NCBI GenBank assembly: GCA_022605955.1
Contig: JAKCOZ010000012.1
Location: forward strand, 20,617,015-20,681,014
Reading direction: 5' to 3'
DNA from: Rallus limicola
Taxonomy: Eukaryota; Chordata; Aves; Gruiformes; Rallidae
Length of the DNA stretch: 64,000 nucleotides
Shown here in pieces: positions 33,741 through 46,470 of the stretch (position 1 is the stretch's first letter; each line of letters begins with the position of its first letter). The position numbers were made by a program, and so were the translations under genes. Below the pieces are notes generated by a model that had not been told where the DNA came from, made no database searches, and saw nothing but the letters and a program-made list of their open reading frames with translations.

Positions 33741-36575
33741 CGTATGTGTGCCACATGGTGTGAGTGCTGCAAAGATGGGGCCCTGCAGAGCTCCGCTCGC
33801 CAGATGCTTTATCGAGTCCATTAATTGCTTAAAGAGCAGATGAGCTGTCTGAGCACTTCCTCAGAAACACCACGAGGAGCAGAGCATTTGGAGTGGCTTT
33901 GCAAACAAGTGAGGGCAGCCGTGGAGGAGCAGCTGCCGGGCAGGGCAGCGGGAGGCAGCAGAACAGACTCTGCCTGCACACACCACTTGACATTGATTAT
34001 ACATGTTGGACTTGGGCATGAGCCTTTGAAACTTCTGTGGGAGATGAGGCACTACTTTAACTCTTTGGACTGGAGTAGTGATGCTTGTCTGGAAACTATG
34101 CTAACAGGGAAGTCCACAAAGCATGTCAGTTTGTTTTCCTGGCTGCAGGCAATCTATTTCAATTTTTTTGGGGGGTAGGTATTAGGTCTGATGGTACTGC
34201 CCTTGTTTTCTGTGAAAGGGGTATGAGTATTAGCTGTCTTGCTCAATGTCATGAATGACTGTTGAAGTCAGTGTTGGCTGTGAGAGCCATTTCCCTCATT
34301 GCATTAATTCTCACATGTACAACTTTGTTAAGTACCACAAAGCAGATGTTGACTGAGTGTTGCAAAGCAACTACACCTATTCCTTTATGTCCTTCATGTA
34401 TAAATGCAATCCATACTAGAACTGTACCTGTAGCAATTCAGTTAGGCAGTGTCAGTTACTGGCATCCTCACAGACTCAAAGGAGAACAATTTCGTATCCA
34501 GAGAGGGAAAGGTATTTCCCATCCTGAAGGTAGAGCTCTGCAGCCCAGACCTTGCCTAGGGTTTCTCCTGGTACTGGTGTGAGAGCCAGGATCAGAAGAT
34601 AGATTTCCTGTACTCCAACCCAACCCTGTAACTACAGAGCTGTTCTCTAGTCTCTTATTCCTGCAAGCCATTACTCTACAGACATGATAGATATACTGGT
34701 AGAAGTGTTTAGCTTTGAATATTTCTGGAACATAATTGTTCCAGCCTCCCTTGGCAGCAGAAACATCACTCTTATGTCAAAGATGGCAAGTCTGGGTCAC
34801 AGTGCTTTGTCCAAGCTTGTGGGGCTGTTTGGATCTGAGTCCTACCGCTCTAGACAGTGGCCCCAGGTCAGTCCTGTAACTATGTTGCTTGTCAGCCCTA
34901 GCCACTGCCAGTGAATTAACTAACAGCTTGGTGGAAGAGGCAAATGAAGCAGTACTGACAAGGGGGGCAAGAGACGCTTTTCAGTGAGATTTGAAAACTG
35001 AGACAGAGAGTTGATTAGGTTCATATCACTCTGTGATCTAGTGATGATAAACAACCAGCTCTCCTCAGCCATGCTGGTGGGAATATCGACCAGATGGAGT
35101 TGTTCCTCCTGAAATGTAGTAACTCGTTAGGACTGCAGTGCTGCTTGCAAGGGGTTACTTTGTCCTGGGAGGAAACAAACAAACCTTTCTTTCTCTGACT
35201 GTCAAAGCCTTTGGAAAACCTGTGTGCAACAACATGGTACATAGAATTTCCTTGACTGTTTTGCAAAGAGAGTGTTAGCGAAGCAGGTGGGGACACCATG
35301 GAAGAGAGGATGTTGATAAGTAGCAACCCTACTATTATCAGTACAACGAACGCATCTGTGCTGTGAGGCTACATCGATGTTGTGATGGGGAGAACTGCAG
35401 GAAAGATGATGTTTGAGTGTGCTGAGCCCCAGAGCGTGACTGCTCCTGTCCCTGTCACATGTTGTACCTTGGCTGTCCTTCAGATGTGCTGGATGGAGGA
35501 GAGACTAGGAGGCAAAGTAAGTGGCCAGTGCTGCCTCTGCAGGTCCTGTGGCTGAGCCATGCTGGGGCAGAGAACTGCACTCAGGATTTCCCCTTGCAGG
35601 CAACTCGAGGGAGTGTCAGATGACAACAGAGTGGTCTTGACAGCAGGCTGAGAACTGCACTGAGCTGACAAATGGTACAGGCATGGTGAGATGGAGATGA
35701 GGGTGTGTGAACTCCCACACACCAGGATTGCAAGACACAAGATAGAGGGAGGAAAACAGATGCTGAAACCTTTTGGAATACTAGTTTTCCAAGAACTAGT
35801 CTATCTTTGCTATGATGTTCCCTCTCCAATTACATTATTAATGCTTTGTTACATGAAATCTAGTTCCATCTGACTGATGTACTGTATCAAACAAGGCAGA
35901 TCACAAATTGGTGTGTCAGCCCTGTGAACTGAAGAGGAAAAAAAATAAAACCCCCATTTCTAAAACTGTCCTTAAAAAAAAATAAATTAAACTCTACAAA
36001 GCCCAAAATACCAAACAGGCTTTCTCTGTAAGCACTGCTTACAATTCTGTTACCAGAAGGTGAGGGTATGCTGCTGAGACAAGGCAGTGAGGGTCCGGGT
36101 GAGGTGGTGAGGCTAATTTTGTTCCCTGTCCTACTGAAGTCCCGAGGACAACGTGAGGCAGCAGTGGCAGATGCTGCTCTGTCCTCACACGTGTCTGTGT
36201 GCCTGCCAGTGCTGCGTGACGGGCACCTGGAGCCCAGGAGCATCACCTCACAGCGAATCCTCTGCAGTTCGCACTGGGAAGTGTGGTCTGCAGCTCTGCT
36301 CCCCTCTACAGACTGTGCTGTCACTCAGGAGTGGCCTGGACAGTGATCACTGTTCTGAATAGAACAGCTTTGGCAGCAGAGGTTTTCCTGCTCCTTTCCA
36401 AACCGACAAGGCACCTTTGTTGCAAACATCCCAGCTTCCAAGGTTTTGGAAAACCTTTCAACAACTTCCTTCATTTGCAGAAGGGGGTCTCCCAAAGCAC
36501 CCAGACTCTACTTTGTAATTTTTCCCCCATGACGATTAATCTGCAGAGAGCAGAAGTGCTCCTTGCTCCACTCAC

Positions 36576-36614
36576 CTGCTGCCAGAGATACTCCTGCTCA
36601 GCAGGGGAGAAACT
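36576..36614 (-). CDS. Possible 39-nt exon
   Basis: On the - strand the segment reads SFSPAEQEYLWQQ in frame and ends with a textbook donor, GGCAGCAG|GTGAGTGG. The acceptor would be CCTAG, or a second one 18 bp inside (CCCCTGCTGAG, leaving QEYLWQQ). The upstream frame is closed by TAG at the acceptor itself. It lies 54 bp left of a CR1 tail. No family is recognised, and short open segments with good donors are not rare. Confidence 0.22.
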
Positions 36615-36668
36615 CTAGGACCCCCAGCTATGGGTCTGCTCAGGGGACCTTGGGTGGCCGTAGAGGAC

Positions 36669-36726
36669 ATCACAGAATGATAGCGGTTGGAAGGGACCTC
36701 TAGAGATCATCTAGTCCAACTCCCCC
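36669..36726 (-). mobile_element. CR1 LINE 3' tail, antisense, about 58 bp
   Basis: 'catcacagaatgatagcggttggaagggacctctagagatcatctagtccaactcccc' is the reverse complement of the CR1 3' terminus, whose typical avian form is ATAGAATGGTTTGGGTTGGAAGGGACCT...GATCATCTAGTCCAACCCCC. Sequence identity stops abruptly after the C run, as expected of a severely 5'-truncated insertion. It is one of the least diverged CR1 pieces in the window. Confidence 0.88.
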
Positions 36727-39700
36727 AGACACACCTTGACTGCCTCCAATTCCACATGCTACCACAGGCTTGCTGGAAAATGAGCAGTGTTTCTGGATGA
36801 CTGGGCACAGCAGTGAATTTATAGGGCTCTTCTGCCTCAAAAAGGAGCAGCGGAGAAGCGGGGGTGCAGAGGGAAGGATCAGCCTTGATTAAGCTGACAG
36901 TTCTGCTAATGTCACTGTGGACACAGCCACTTTCCTTTTCTTTGCCAGCAGCAACTTAAATAATAAGATGCAGAGGGAGAAGGAGGGAGTGTCAACGCTG
37001 GACTACTCACAGCGCTGCTGGCAGTATTTAGATGAGAAACTGGGGGTGTGATGGATGGCCATGATGCAAAGATACACGGTGATCAGTGCTCTGGAAATGC
37101 CAGCAGATTAAGTAGGACTGCTGGACGAGTCTGAAGGTGACTCTACCAAGAGCCAGTTCTAGATGATAATTTCTTTTTGTCCCCCACAAATAACACTTGT
37201 ACTGAACTCAGCTGTGGATGCAACAGTTCCTGCAAACCTGCAGCTAGCAGATGCCACCTTTTCATTTTAGCCTGGATGTGCAGGCTGTGCAGCTTGCAGG
37301 CTCTAGTGTTCACAGGTTGAGAAGAACTTGGTTGGTCCTGAGCAGAGCATGACAAGCAAGGTTGTGTTTCAAGCCTTTGGCAGAGCTGAGTGGTCCAGCT
37401 GTCCTGCCTCCATGCCACTGGTCCTGCACCCAGTACTCCCAGTGATTGGGCGGCTGGCTGAATGGCAATCCTGTCACATCATGGTTTGAAGATAAACTCC
37501 ATAGGAGTCAATTCCCAAGTTTTGCCTTCCTTTTGGTAGTCAAAGCTGCTCTGTACAGATCTGGACCTAGTATAGCTTCAGGACCTGGTGTAAGGCAGTG
37601 TGTGACTGGCTGGCCTGGGAGGTACTGACAAGCTGTTGTGAGACAGCTTGCTCATCTTCACTGATACCAGTGAGGGTTTGAATGAATAGGGGTAATCCAC
37701 AGGTAAGGAACGTGAACCATGGTGACCATGCCCTGTGCCTGTATCGGTCTGGATAACTGCAACTAAACCTTTTACATCCACTGCTTTAACCCTAAACCCT
37801 TCCTTTAGAGAAGGAGAAATAGTGTCTGGACCGTGTGTGTTACCATCAGTGCGTGGGTCTGGGCACTAAGAGTTCATAACTGCTTTTAACTCTAGTTAAG
37901 GACAGTGTCCACCAAATCTTGTGTTTCACACAGGAGCTCTAAAGTCTTATATGAGAGTGCTGGACTTTGGTTTCATGGACAGACTCAGTGCAAGTGAAGT
38001 GTGTTTCTGGTTTCAGAAGCTTGTGGGATATTGTATGCAGTTAGTTGTGACAAGCAGCTCTGAGAAGAATCAGGCATATAAATACCCAGATATGACTTGG
38101 ATCCACATCTCACTGGTCATTATAAAGAGGTAATTTTTTGCCATCTTTCAAAACACCATGTCAGGCTATTTCCAAGGAGGCTTCAGCTTGGAAATGAGTA
38201 TAAAGCTTTACTTTTAATTTTGTAGGAGTTTAAATTGAATGTTAATAACATCTCCAACACTAGACTTCACATATAGAGCATTATGGATATCTATCTAGTG
38301 TTTCCAATTAACCAGGGGCACTGCCTCTGCTGCCTGCTTCATCCAAGGACAAAAGTAATTTGTTAGGATAGCAAATTGCCTCCCACTCCTGCAAATTAGC
38401 ATTAGAGCATCACTATAGAAATAATCCGTGCTATCTGGATTATGGCAATGAAATTGCTATAAATGAAAGTTGTTTTCTGAACTAATATTTAGAGAAGATG
38501 AGAGAGAGATACATACATGAGGGGCATTACTAAACAGATGTCAGCATTTATTGTTTTTTGAAGGAGGTTCTTTTTCTCTTGAGAGGGTAATGTTCATCTA
38601 TCTTGCAAGGACTTTCCGTAGAGGCTTTCAATGAAGAGTGAAGCTTTAAGAACAAAGTGAAAATGGGAGAAGAAACACACTGCCACGGGAAGCTCAAAAA
38701 TGAGACACTTGGGGTTTCAGAGAGTTATCATTAATCCCCTCCTGCCCCCAGGGTGCTTCTGTGCGACCATCAAAATGACACACAGGCAGCTGCCTGGCAC
38801 TTTGCCATGTCTCTGGGTTTGATGGACTTTGCTCTGGGTATGGCTAAACCTCCATCTGTTCAGAATGGTAGTTTGTTTTCCTTGACAAATGTGCTTAGAT
38901 GATTACCTGACCTATCTGAATCCACAAAAGTAGATCATAAATCGTTTCAAGTGTTTTTTCAGCAGTTTTTCCTTGCCACAACCTGGAAACACAAGAAGCC
39001 ATCAACACCTGAAAACCTGTCCTGCCTGAGCACTGCTTTACTGTTAGATTAGGATCAATACTTGTACAAGGGAGCTGCTAATATCCTTGGACTTGTGGCT
39101 TAACAAGACATGTAATGAGGTGTACCTCATTCATACATGGGGAGGAAAGCCCAGGCACGTGTCTGTCTGGGTTGGTGATCGGACTGCAGAGATCCCACTT
39201 GCCCCCAGCTCAGCACGAAGCAGTCACTAGCTGGTTTCCCAGGGCAATACAGCTCTTGCAGCACAAGCATATACTTTGAATGGGTACAAGGAGGCAAAGG
39301 GTGAGTCAGAAACAGGCTCCAGGAGGCAAAATGAACTCCTGGAAGTCAGCAGGAACTCAGTGATAGAGCTGAGGGTGTGGTGGAGGGGCATAGGCCAGGG
39401 GCTGGGGTTGGCAAGCCCCCCGACTGCTCCTGCACACACAGCTGAGCTGGCAGTGCCTGAAATGATTTGGTTCTGATCACCTCATCAGTTTGGGAAATCT
39501 CTAAATCGAGAAGTTTAGAGCACTGAGAAACAGCTTAATAATAACTGACAAGATATTAGCATTGATTTTGAAAATGCTGCGTGGGTATGGTAAAAGAGCA
39601 GGTATGTGATGGATCAGGGAGCCACTTGTTTGTCTTTGTTTGGTGTCCAGTAAAAGATGAAAGAGAGAGAAAAGGATCTTCTAATAGCACTGTGAACCTT

Positions 39701-42621
39701 AGTAGTGTAAGATACACTCTGACTTCATGGAGAAATTCAGAGCCCCTCTTCCCATCAGCACACCGGTGCAGGAGTGGTTACTGAGACAATACCCAATTCT
39801 TGCAGACAAAATGTTTATCTGTTCCTATTAAAATTGTGAGCTGGAAGTATGGTTCATGAGTGCAAACAGGGCAAGAAGAGAGATGTTTCCAAAGCGACTG
39901 CCAATTCCCTTACATGGACATGATCTGGCTACCACACATACCTGAGAGGGACTCATGACTCAACACGTGAGTCTGCACTGAGGTTTCGATCATTACAACC
40001 CCTAAGTTCTAAAAGTAAGGGCCTTTCAAGAAATTTATTTTAAAAAGAGACAAGGGGGTGATTTAAAAAAAACCAAAACAAACACACAACCCAACAGTAA
40101 ACAAAGGCCTCTGAAATGATGGAAGCAGCTGTACATATTTCTTAGCAGTGAAAGAACCAAGATCCAGGTATTTCCTGACACAGATAAATCTTAAGTTTCC
40201 CAGGTGTACAATTGAGACTGTAAATTTGGAGAAAGACTGCTGGGGGAAGATGAAAGTTCTCTTGCTAGATGAGGATGTGGCTCTTCTCGCTCAAGTACAC
40301 ACATGTTTTCGAGACGTATTTGTTTTGTGATAGACAGCTCTAAATCCTGGTCTTTCAATCTCCTAACAAGACTTCTGAAGGTATTAAATGCATGTGCAAT
40401 AGACAGGATTCAGGGAAAATTAGTATCTGCTGAAAACAATAGCACATCTGAATAAAGGAATACTGAACTGGGATGGCTAATGCCCTCGGAGCAGGAACAC
40501 AATAAATTCAGGGTACATGGTAGATACAGTGTGACCTGTGCTTGCAGAACTGGACCTGAAGCCATGGCAAAGCTGTCTCCATGACATTTGGCCAGTTTAG
40601 CACACAGGAAAATATTACACATTTTGTCCCTTTGGTTATTTAGCTGAACAACAGAGGTGGGTTTGAGGCTAGGTATTGCAGCAGCACAAAATTCAGTTGG
40701 TGACTTGGGTGAACATGGAGCTGTGGTATTATGGGAAGGTTGTGATGCCCTCCTGAGCTACCTGGTTTGAAGTTGATGCCTCTAACGGTGGTGCAGCTGC
40801 ACCCCAGGATAGACCAAAAGGATGTGGTTAGTCCTCTCTGGCAGGATGGAGCTCAGCTTTGCCTTCATAGGGTTTTTGTGGCACTTGCTTGGCCCTCACA
40901 CGAGCAGGGCACTGAAGGGCTGCTTTTGCAAGGCATGATTTACTCAGAGGTTTGAACTTTGTTTCGGTTTTCCATCTGATTCAGATTTTAAAAGCAAATA
41001 CCAAAACCACAAATCAACCTTTTTGTATTTCAGGTGGAACACATAATAGAACAGAGGAAAATACTAAAAAAAGCCCCAAACCCAGCAGCCAAACCATCGG
41101 TTTGGGTTCATCTGAAACTTTGTCTCTGGAGTCTGCAGAACTGGCAGCCAAGCAGGTAGTGCTGCTCCAATGGGAAGGCAGCTTTGGAGCAGGACAGGAC
41201 GAGCCCGCTGCTGTCTGCAAGCCCCTGAGGCAGAAAGGGAAAGGAGGGCCCTAAGCCTGTCAGGGCTACAGGGAAAGCAACCAGGCTTGGACTAACTAAA
41301 TCCCTGCTTTATGACTTAATCTTTCGTCTGAGAGACAGCTTGTGAGAGAAGCTGTCCCCTGCCCGCTGAGGTCAGTGGGACCTGCTGCTTGGGCTGATGT
41401 CCCCCAGTGCAGGTGATGTCTCCAGCATGGCAAGGCCTTTGCTCCCTTTCCCAGTGCGACTGGTAGCATGCAGACAAGCACTGAGGAGTGCAAACAGGCA
41501 GGGCTGGGGTCTTAGCAGAAATTCAGAGTGTACTGCTGTTGTAGTCTTGCCCCAGCTGAGAGCTGGGCACCAGACAGCTGCTTGCTCTTTAAGGACAGGG
41601 AGATTGAGGGAGGAGGAAAGGGAGGGAAAAGAAAACCAGAAAAACCAAAACCTCACAGGTTGGGATAAGGACAGTTTACTGGGATAGCAGAAAGATAGAT
41701 ACAATAATAATAACAGGACTGTATAGCAAACTATACAAGACTGGTGATACACAATGCAGCTTCTCACCAAACTGCACAGCTCAGAGTTGTCCTGAAACCA
41801 GATGGTCCCTAAAACTACACATTCTGGAGCTGCCTGCTGCTCCCCCCACCAGCCTCCCTTATGCTGAGCATGACATAATTGCCATGGAATACCCTCTTTG
41901 GCAAGTTTGGGTCACCTGTCCTGGCTGCGTCCCCTCCCAGCTTCCTGGGTGCTCCCCACCTTCTCGTTGGCAGGGAAATATGAACAGCTGAATAGTCCTT
42001 GACTGCCTGGCAACAACTAAAAACATCAGTGTGCTATCAGCACTGCTCCCATCCTGACTCCCAAACACATTTCACCCGCTGCTAGAAAGAAATTAACTCT
42101 ATCTTAGGTAGAACCAGGACAGCTGTGTTCACCCGGGTCATGTTTGAACGCTGACACCAGCCTTTCATCAGCAAGTGAAGTTCTCAGGGCTCAGCTGGAG
42201 CATAACATTACAAGCTGGCACTTTTTTATTCTATTTTTCAGATGATCAGCCTCCAAACATACAAAGTCCATTCCCTCACTTAGAAGTTAACACTGTGATA
42301 ACAATCCCAATACAGTGACATGCTACTTAAATGGTGTCACCAACTAATGTAGACAACCAAGTATTTTCCAAAATGCTGTAAGATGGTTGGTGTTTGCATG
42401 TACAACCTTCCTTTTGCTAGGAAAGATTTCAGCTCTTCAGATGTCTGACAATACAGATAAAGACAGGCTGTGCATGTGGCCTGTTAGCTCTCCTCCTGCT
42501 CATAAAATGAAAGCAACCACTCCAACTTAGCCTCATCTAAGCCATCTTGCATGGCTTCTGTTATTTATTGACTAATTCAAGGCCAGCTGTCTAGATAGTG
42601 AAACAGAAGTGTTAAATTAGA
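36727..42621. other. Non-coding stretch, no gene recognised
   Basis: Notable only for a possible exon at 40204-40315 (+), an A/C-rich run at about 40067-40100, and donor-like sites without partners (CACAG|GTAAGG at 37703; TCTCAG|GTATGTGTGG on the - strand near 39934). No further repeat or gene is recognisable. Confidence 0.5.
40204..40315 (+). CDS. Possible 112-nt exon
   Basis: After an acceptor-like 'taagtttcccag' the + strand frame includes ETVNLEKDCWGKMKVLLLDE and continues as DVALLAQVHTCFRD, a plausible amphipathic sequence. The donor at 40316 (GAC|GTATTT) is mediocre and the frame closes 12 bases later. No family is recognised. Confidence 0.18.
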
Positions 42622-42768
42622 GCAACCACAGAAAATGGAGACTGGGAGGTCCCTTTAAGGCCACCTGGTCCATCTGCTGCCTGGTGGCAGGTTCAGCTTT
42701 ACCTGCACCATTTCTCTCTGGTTTGTCCAACCACCAGTGATGGAGATTCCAGAATTACCCACAACTAG
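42622..42768 (-). mobile_element. Diverged CR1 LINE 3' fragment, antisense
   Basis: 'gactgggaggtccctttaaggccacctggtccatctg' corresponds to the CR1 GGTTGGAAGGGACCTTTAAGGTCATCTGGTCCA block. About 60 bp later 'gtttgtccaaccaccagtgatggagattcca' corresponds to the CR1 phrase CTTGTCCAACC...CTCCAGTGATGGAGATTCCA. More decayed than its neighbour at 43127. Confidence 0.68.
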
Positions 42769-43126
42769 CTAAAAAAAGATGTGTTTCGTGAAAAATAAAA
42801 CTCTTTAGCTAATAGTTTCTCTCTCTGAGGTTATTCTAGTGTATAGCACATCACTCCTGAAGTATCTGCGTGGTTTACGTGGAACGCATCCTGATCCTTT
42901 GGGTATACACATCTCAGCACTGGAAAACGGGAGATACAAGCTAATTTTTGCCTATAAGATTACTACTGGTAATGAATTTTGGCTAGATGGGATTTTTTGG
43001 TCTAATGTACTTATGCAGTTGCCTTTAGGACCTTAATTGTAATGAATGTGATTAGCCCACAGTGCTCCAAAACATGCTGCACTGTGATGGATGGAAGTAT
43101 TTGTTTCCAACCTCCACAGGCCAGGT

Positions 43127-43276
43127 ATCACAGAATGGTCAGTGTTGTCAGGGACCTCTGGAGATCACTGAGTCCACCCCCCACACACCATGAAAGCAGG
43201 ACCACTCTGGCAGGTTGCACAGGATCAAATCCAGGAGGGTTCTGAGTATCTCCAGAGCAGGATGCTCCACTCCATC
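43127..43276 (-). mobile_element. CR1 LINE 3' fragment, antisense, about 150 bp
   Basis: 'atcacagaatggtcagtgttgtcagggacctctggagatcactgagtccaccccc' is followed by 'gcaggttgcacaggatcaaatccaggagggttctgagtatctccagagcaggatgctccactcc'. This is the standard antisense CR1 3' sequence (AGGTTGCCCAGGATCGTGTCCAGGCGGGTTTTGAATATCTCCAGAGAAGGAGACTCCAC). The match fades just before a small tandem repeat. Confidence 0.87.
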
Positions 43277-43283
43277 CAGAGGT

Positions 43284-43305
43284 GCTGGCTGCCTGCTGGC
43301 TGCCT
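43284..43305. repeat. Two copies of an 11-bp tandem repeat (GCTGGCTGCCT)
   Basis: Perfect duplication of GCTGGCTGCCT at the 5'-truncated edge of the CR1 fragment. Probably local slippage. Confidence 0.85.
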
Positions 43306-46064
43306 GCACCCTGCTCGTGTTTAAACTAGTCAGTGCTAGGGTAACAGGTAAGCATGCCATCGGCACATCCTGGATTTGGTTTTAATATCAAATGTCCACG
43401 TCTTACATCTCAAAATAACTGAACTCCTAAAGGCTCTTGTAGGGACTGCAAATGGGTGGAAAAGAAGAATGTTTGTAAATGGATGAGATTAACCATCAGG
43501 AAGAGGTCTTCTCAGAAGAGGCAATTCAGAGCTCAGCCCAGGCTCTGCTGTGCAGGGTCTCTTGAATGCCCTCTCATTACTGATGAAGAGCAATCGACTC
43601 TTGGACTTTTCCATTCATGCAGTTTCTGAATTATATAATTTATAATCACATAAACATTTTTTTTTCCAAATCCACACACCTCACAGGAAGATGAGGGACG
43701 AACCAGCAATGGAAAGGAGCAATTGTAAACTCTCCATTATATTCAGCCTGTATGTGTAAAGCTGTTTTAAAGTAGCTTTAAGGAAAATGACAATCGACTC
43801 TCTTGAACTTAGGCTGTCTTAAACAGTCAGAGGACCTAGCACAAAGCTTGTATTCCCTTCTTCAGTCTATGGAATAGAAATCAGAGAATATTAAAATAAT
43901 TAAAGAAACCCCTTGAATGTGCCCTGCTTAACACTGGGAAGATCCATGACTCCAGTGATAGAGAGTAACTGGGTCAGTAACACTTGTTTCCTTATACTGG
44001 TACTGCAGGTTTTCCCATCAATCCCTCACTTACCAGCAGCTCTCTGCATCAGTAGGACTTTATTCAGAACATTATATTCTAGTATTTTCGTAGCCTGAAG
44101 CTTCCTAATTTGTGAGCTATAGACTGATGTTGACCACACAAAACAACCTCTTCTCTGGCAGATTAAAACTCCCTGTGCCCAGCAGAGCAGACACACATGG
44201 ATTACTTGTTTCCCAACCCAGGATTGCTGGAGTTTGGTTTCTGAAGTCATGCTTTGGTCTCGTTAAGAAGCATTAAAGTTAGAGAAGGATGCAAGTCAAA
44301 AGATCTGAGGGGCTGCCCTGAAATCTCTGCATTTGTGGTTTGGGTTTTTGCTGGTTTTGGTGCATTTTTTTTAGCCTTATCCAAAGTACTTGTATGTGCT
44401 GGAATTAGAGATGATGCCAAAATGCTGGCATACCACTTGTTACCTTCTCCCTACAACTTATCCTCCTGTTTGGTAATTGCTCTTGTTTTAGTAGATTTTG
44501 TTGAGTGCAGCTCTTGTCTGAGTGTGTGAAATCCTTCTCAGAATGAAGCCCCAAAGAGAGAGTTAAAGAAGAATAAATTAAGAGGAAAAATTCCTGGGGG
44601 CAGAGAAGTTGAGCTTAAATCCTACTCTCCCACTCACAACTTGCATAGATGCTTTTTAATGACTGCAGGTGTACCCAGAAGAACAAAGTATCTGTCAGAG
44701 GGTTACCTTTGCCAGATTTTCTCAATAAATCACCAGAAGCTTTGGATATGCAAGAAATATTGGACATTTTGTTCTACTTTTTAAACATCACAGTATAAGC
44801 AGAAGTTAATACAGTAATGCTGGTTTCAATATAGCCCCGTACTGTCCAGGAAATAAGGTGGCAGAAAAAGCTTTTAGGTAAAAGCAGGAATGTCATTAAG
44901 GAACAACAACTGAAACACTTTCTTTGTGTTCAGATAACACATAATTTGCTGTTCAAAGACACTTGCCTTTCAACAGCTCTGAGCTCTGCTTTGATTCCTG
45001 TCAGAGGCAATGATATGTAACATGACATTCATCAACTCACACTCAACATAAAAAGATGTAATGATTTTTCTCTAATTGATGGGATGGGAAAGCGAATGTT
45101 GATTGTTTGGTTGGGTTTTTTTTATTAAATGAGCTTGAGAAAAAGTTTTGAATGGCTGTCAGACATCCAGCAGTGCTTTGTAGATAGCTGGGTGGAAGAT
45201 TTTCAAATTCAGTTTTTGCTGGTTTCCAATGTGGGTTTGTTTGGGTTTTTAAAAGTATTTCACTTTCTGACATTTCAGATGTTACTTATAGAAATATTTT
45301 TCCCTGGTTTTAAGATATCTCCTGTTCAAATTTGCCTGCTGACTTCACTACGCCATCCTGACAGCTTTCTTTGGGACTAGTCAGCTCTTCTGCGGTGTAT
45401 TCTGGTTGAGAGGTTTCAAAGTACTTTTGTTTTATTTTTTATCTTCCTGTGACTATCAAGTATTATGCTGGGCTTATTTTTTTTTCTCGTTGTTTTTTTT
45501 TAGTTTTTCTTTATTCTCCACTGATTCCTGGCACATGTTTATTTTACAGGTGGGTTTTATTTTGCATACTCTCCTCTGCATATTGTTTTTCTAAGCCTGT
45601 GCTTACACTATTAGCATAATTTTATTTTAGAAACTGAGCTAGAATAACTCAGGGCAAAATGTGTGGAGCAGAGGGACTTGTGATGAACCACTCACAGCAG
45701 ACAGCTCATGGTCTGAGCACTAGCTGAGAGGAAAGAGGGGGTGACTGGTCCTGGTTATTTCCAGGCATCCAAATCTTGCCCCTTCAGGTTTTACACAGGC
45801 TGTGGGCAGCATTTGAAGCTGTGCAGAAAGAGAAACTGAAAAGCCAGTAGAAATACTCAATTGTATAACTGAATTTAAAATCAGGCTGTGAAAATAACTA
45901 TACAGGTTAATAACAATCCTACTCCCTGTTTCTTTGTCTGTATCAGTGGTTTAAGGTGATAAACATAACCCAGGAATGTCACCTGGGCTTGTTTGTGACA
46001 GAGGACCTTGTTTCCTTCATTACCTGATAGCTTGGAAGTGTGACTGCCCCTGTTTCTGTCTCAG

Positions 46065-46365
46065 GGCAGTGTATGAAAAGCAAACATCTGCAGCAAGAAG
46101 TGTAGTGGAGGCCTTGGTGGAAGAGGAAGAATGTGCTTTGGAAAAGCGTATGTTCAAAGGAGCCGTAGCTGCTGCTTTGGGCAGAGTGACTCAGCTCTCT
46201 GGGCATGGATTTGCCAACATAAAAGCAGTTTAACTTGGTGTTTCCATGAAACCAATGAACTGACAGTCACACTTTGAGGTCTGGTACTGCCATGTAAAAG
46301 CTTCCATCAACTTTAGAGAACTTTTTGGTATGGAAAGGGATGAATAAAGCCAGCACACTCAATTT
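46065..46365 (+). CDS. Possible terminal exon with poly(A) signal
   Basis: A strong acceptor ('gcccctgtttctgtctcag' at 46046-46064) is followed by a frame reading AVYEKQTSAARSVVEALVEE and then ECALEKRMFKGAVAAALGRV, ending at a stop at 46231-46233. AATAAA follows at 46343-46348. The peptide is helix-like. An alternative donor at 46148 (AGC|GTATGT) would make it an internal 83-nt exon. Openness over 55 codons alone is weak evidence, and no family is recognised. Confidence 0.25.
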
Positions 46366-46404
46366 ATTATCTGTGCTAGGCTGCTTAGTAAGAGCAAGAC
46401 ACTT

Positions 46405-46470
46405 GCAAGCACTGTATGAACACCCAGTCAGGGAAGGACCCTGCCCCAAACAGCCTTGGGTCTGCATGAG
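46405..46470 (+). repeat. Possible ancient amniote interspersed repeat fragment
   Basis: 'gcaagcactgtatgaacacccagtcagggaaggaccctgccccaaacagcctt' resembles a dispersed vertebrate repeat phrase of the form GCGCTGTACAAACACATAGTAAGAGACAGTCCCTGCCCCAAAGAGCTT. I do not recall its family with certainty. Confidence 0.4.

Larger units (their letters stand above)
30661..36668. other. Non-coding stretch, no gene recognised
   Basis: Contains an imperfect repeat and hairpin at 31999-32046, an old palindromic repeat near 33650-33740, and a possible 39-nt exon on the - strand at 36576-36614. A + strand open frame at 33825-34178 has a plausible helical stretch in its first third but no splice signals or start context that support a gene. 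Nothing else is recognisable. Confidence 0.5.

Noticed and set aside
33825..34178. 117-codon + strand open frame with a helical N-terminal third
   Set aside because: No splice sites, domain or codon bias, and a stretch of the other strand is also open.
37778..37798. Telomere-like TTAACCCTAAACCC
   Set aside because: Only two imperfect units, which is too short to be an interstitial telomeric repeat.
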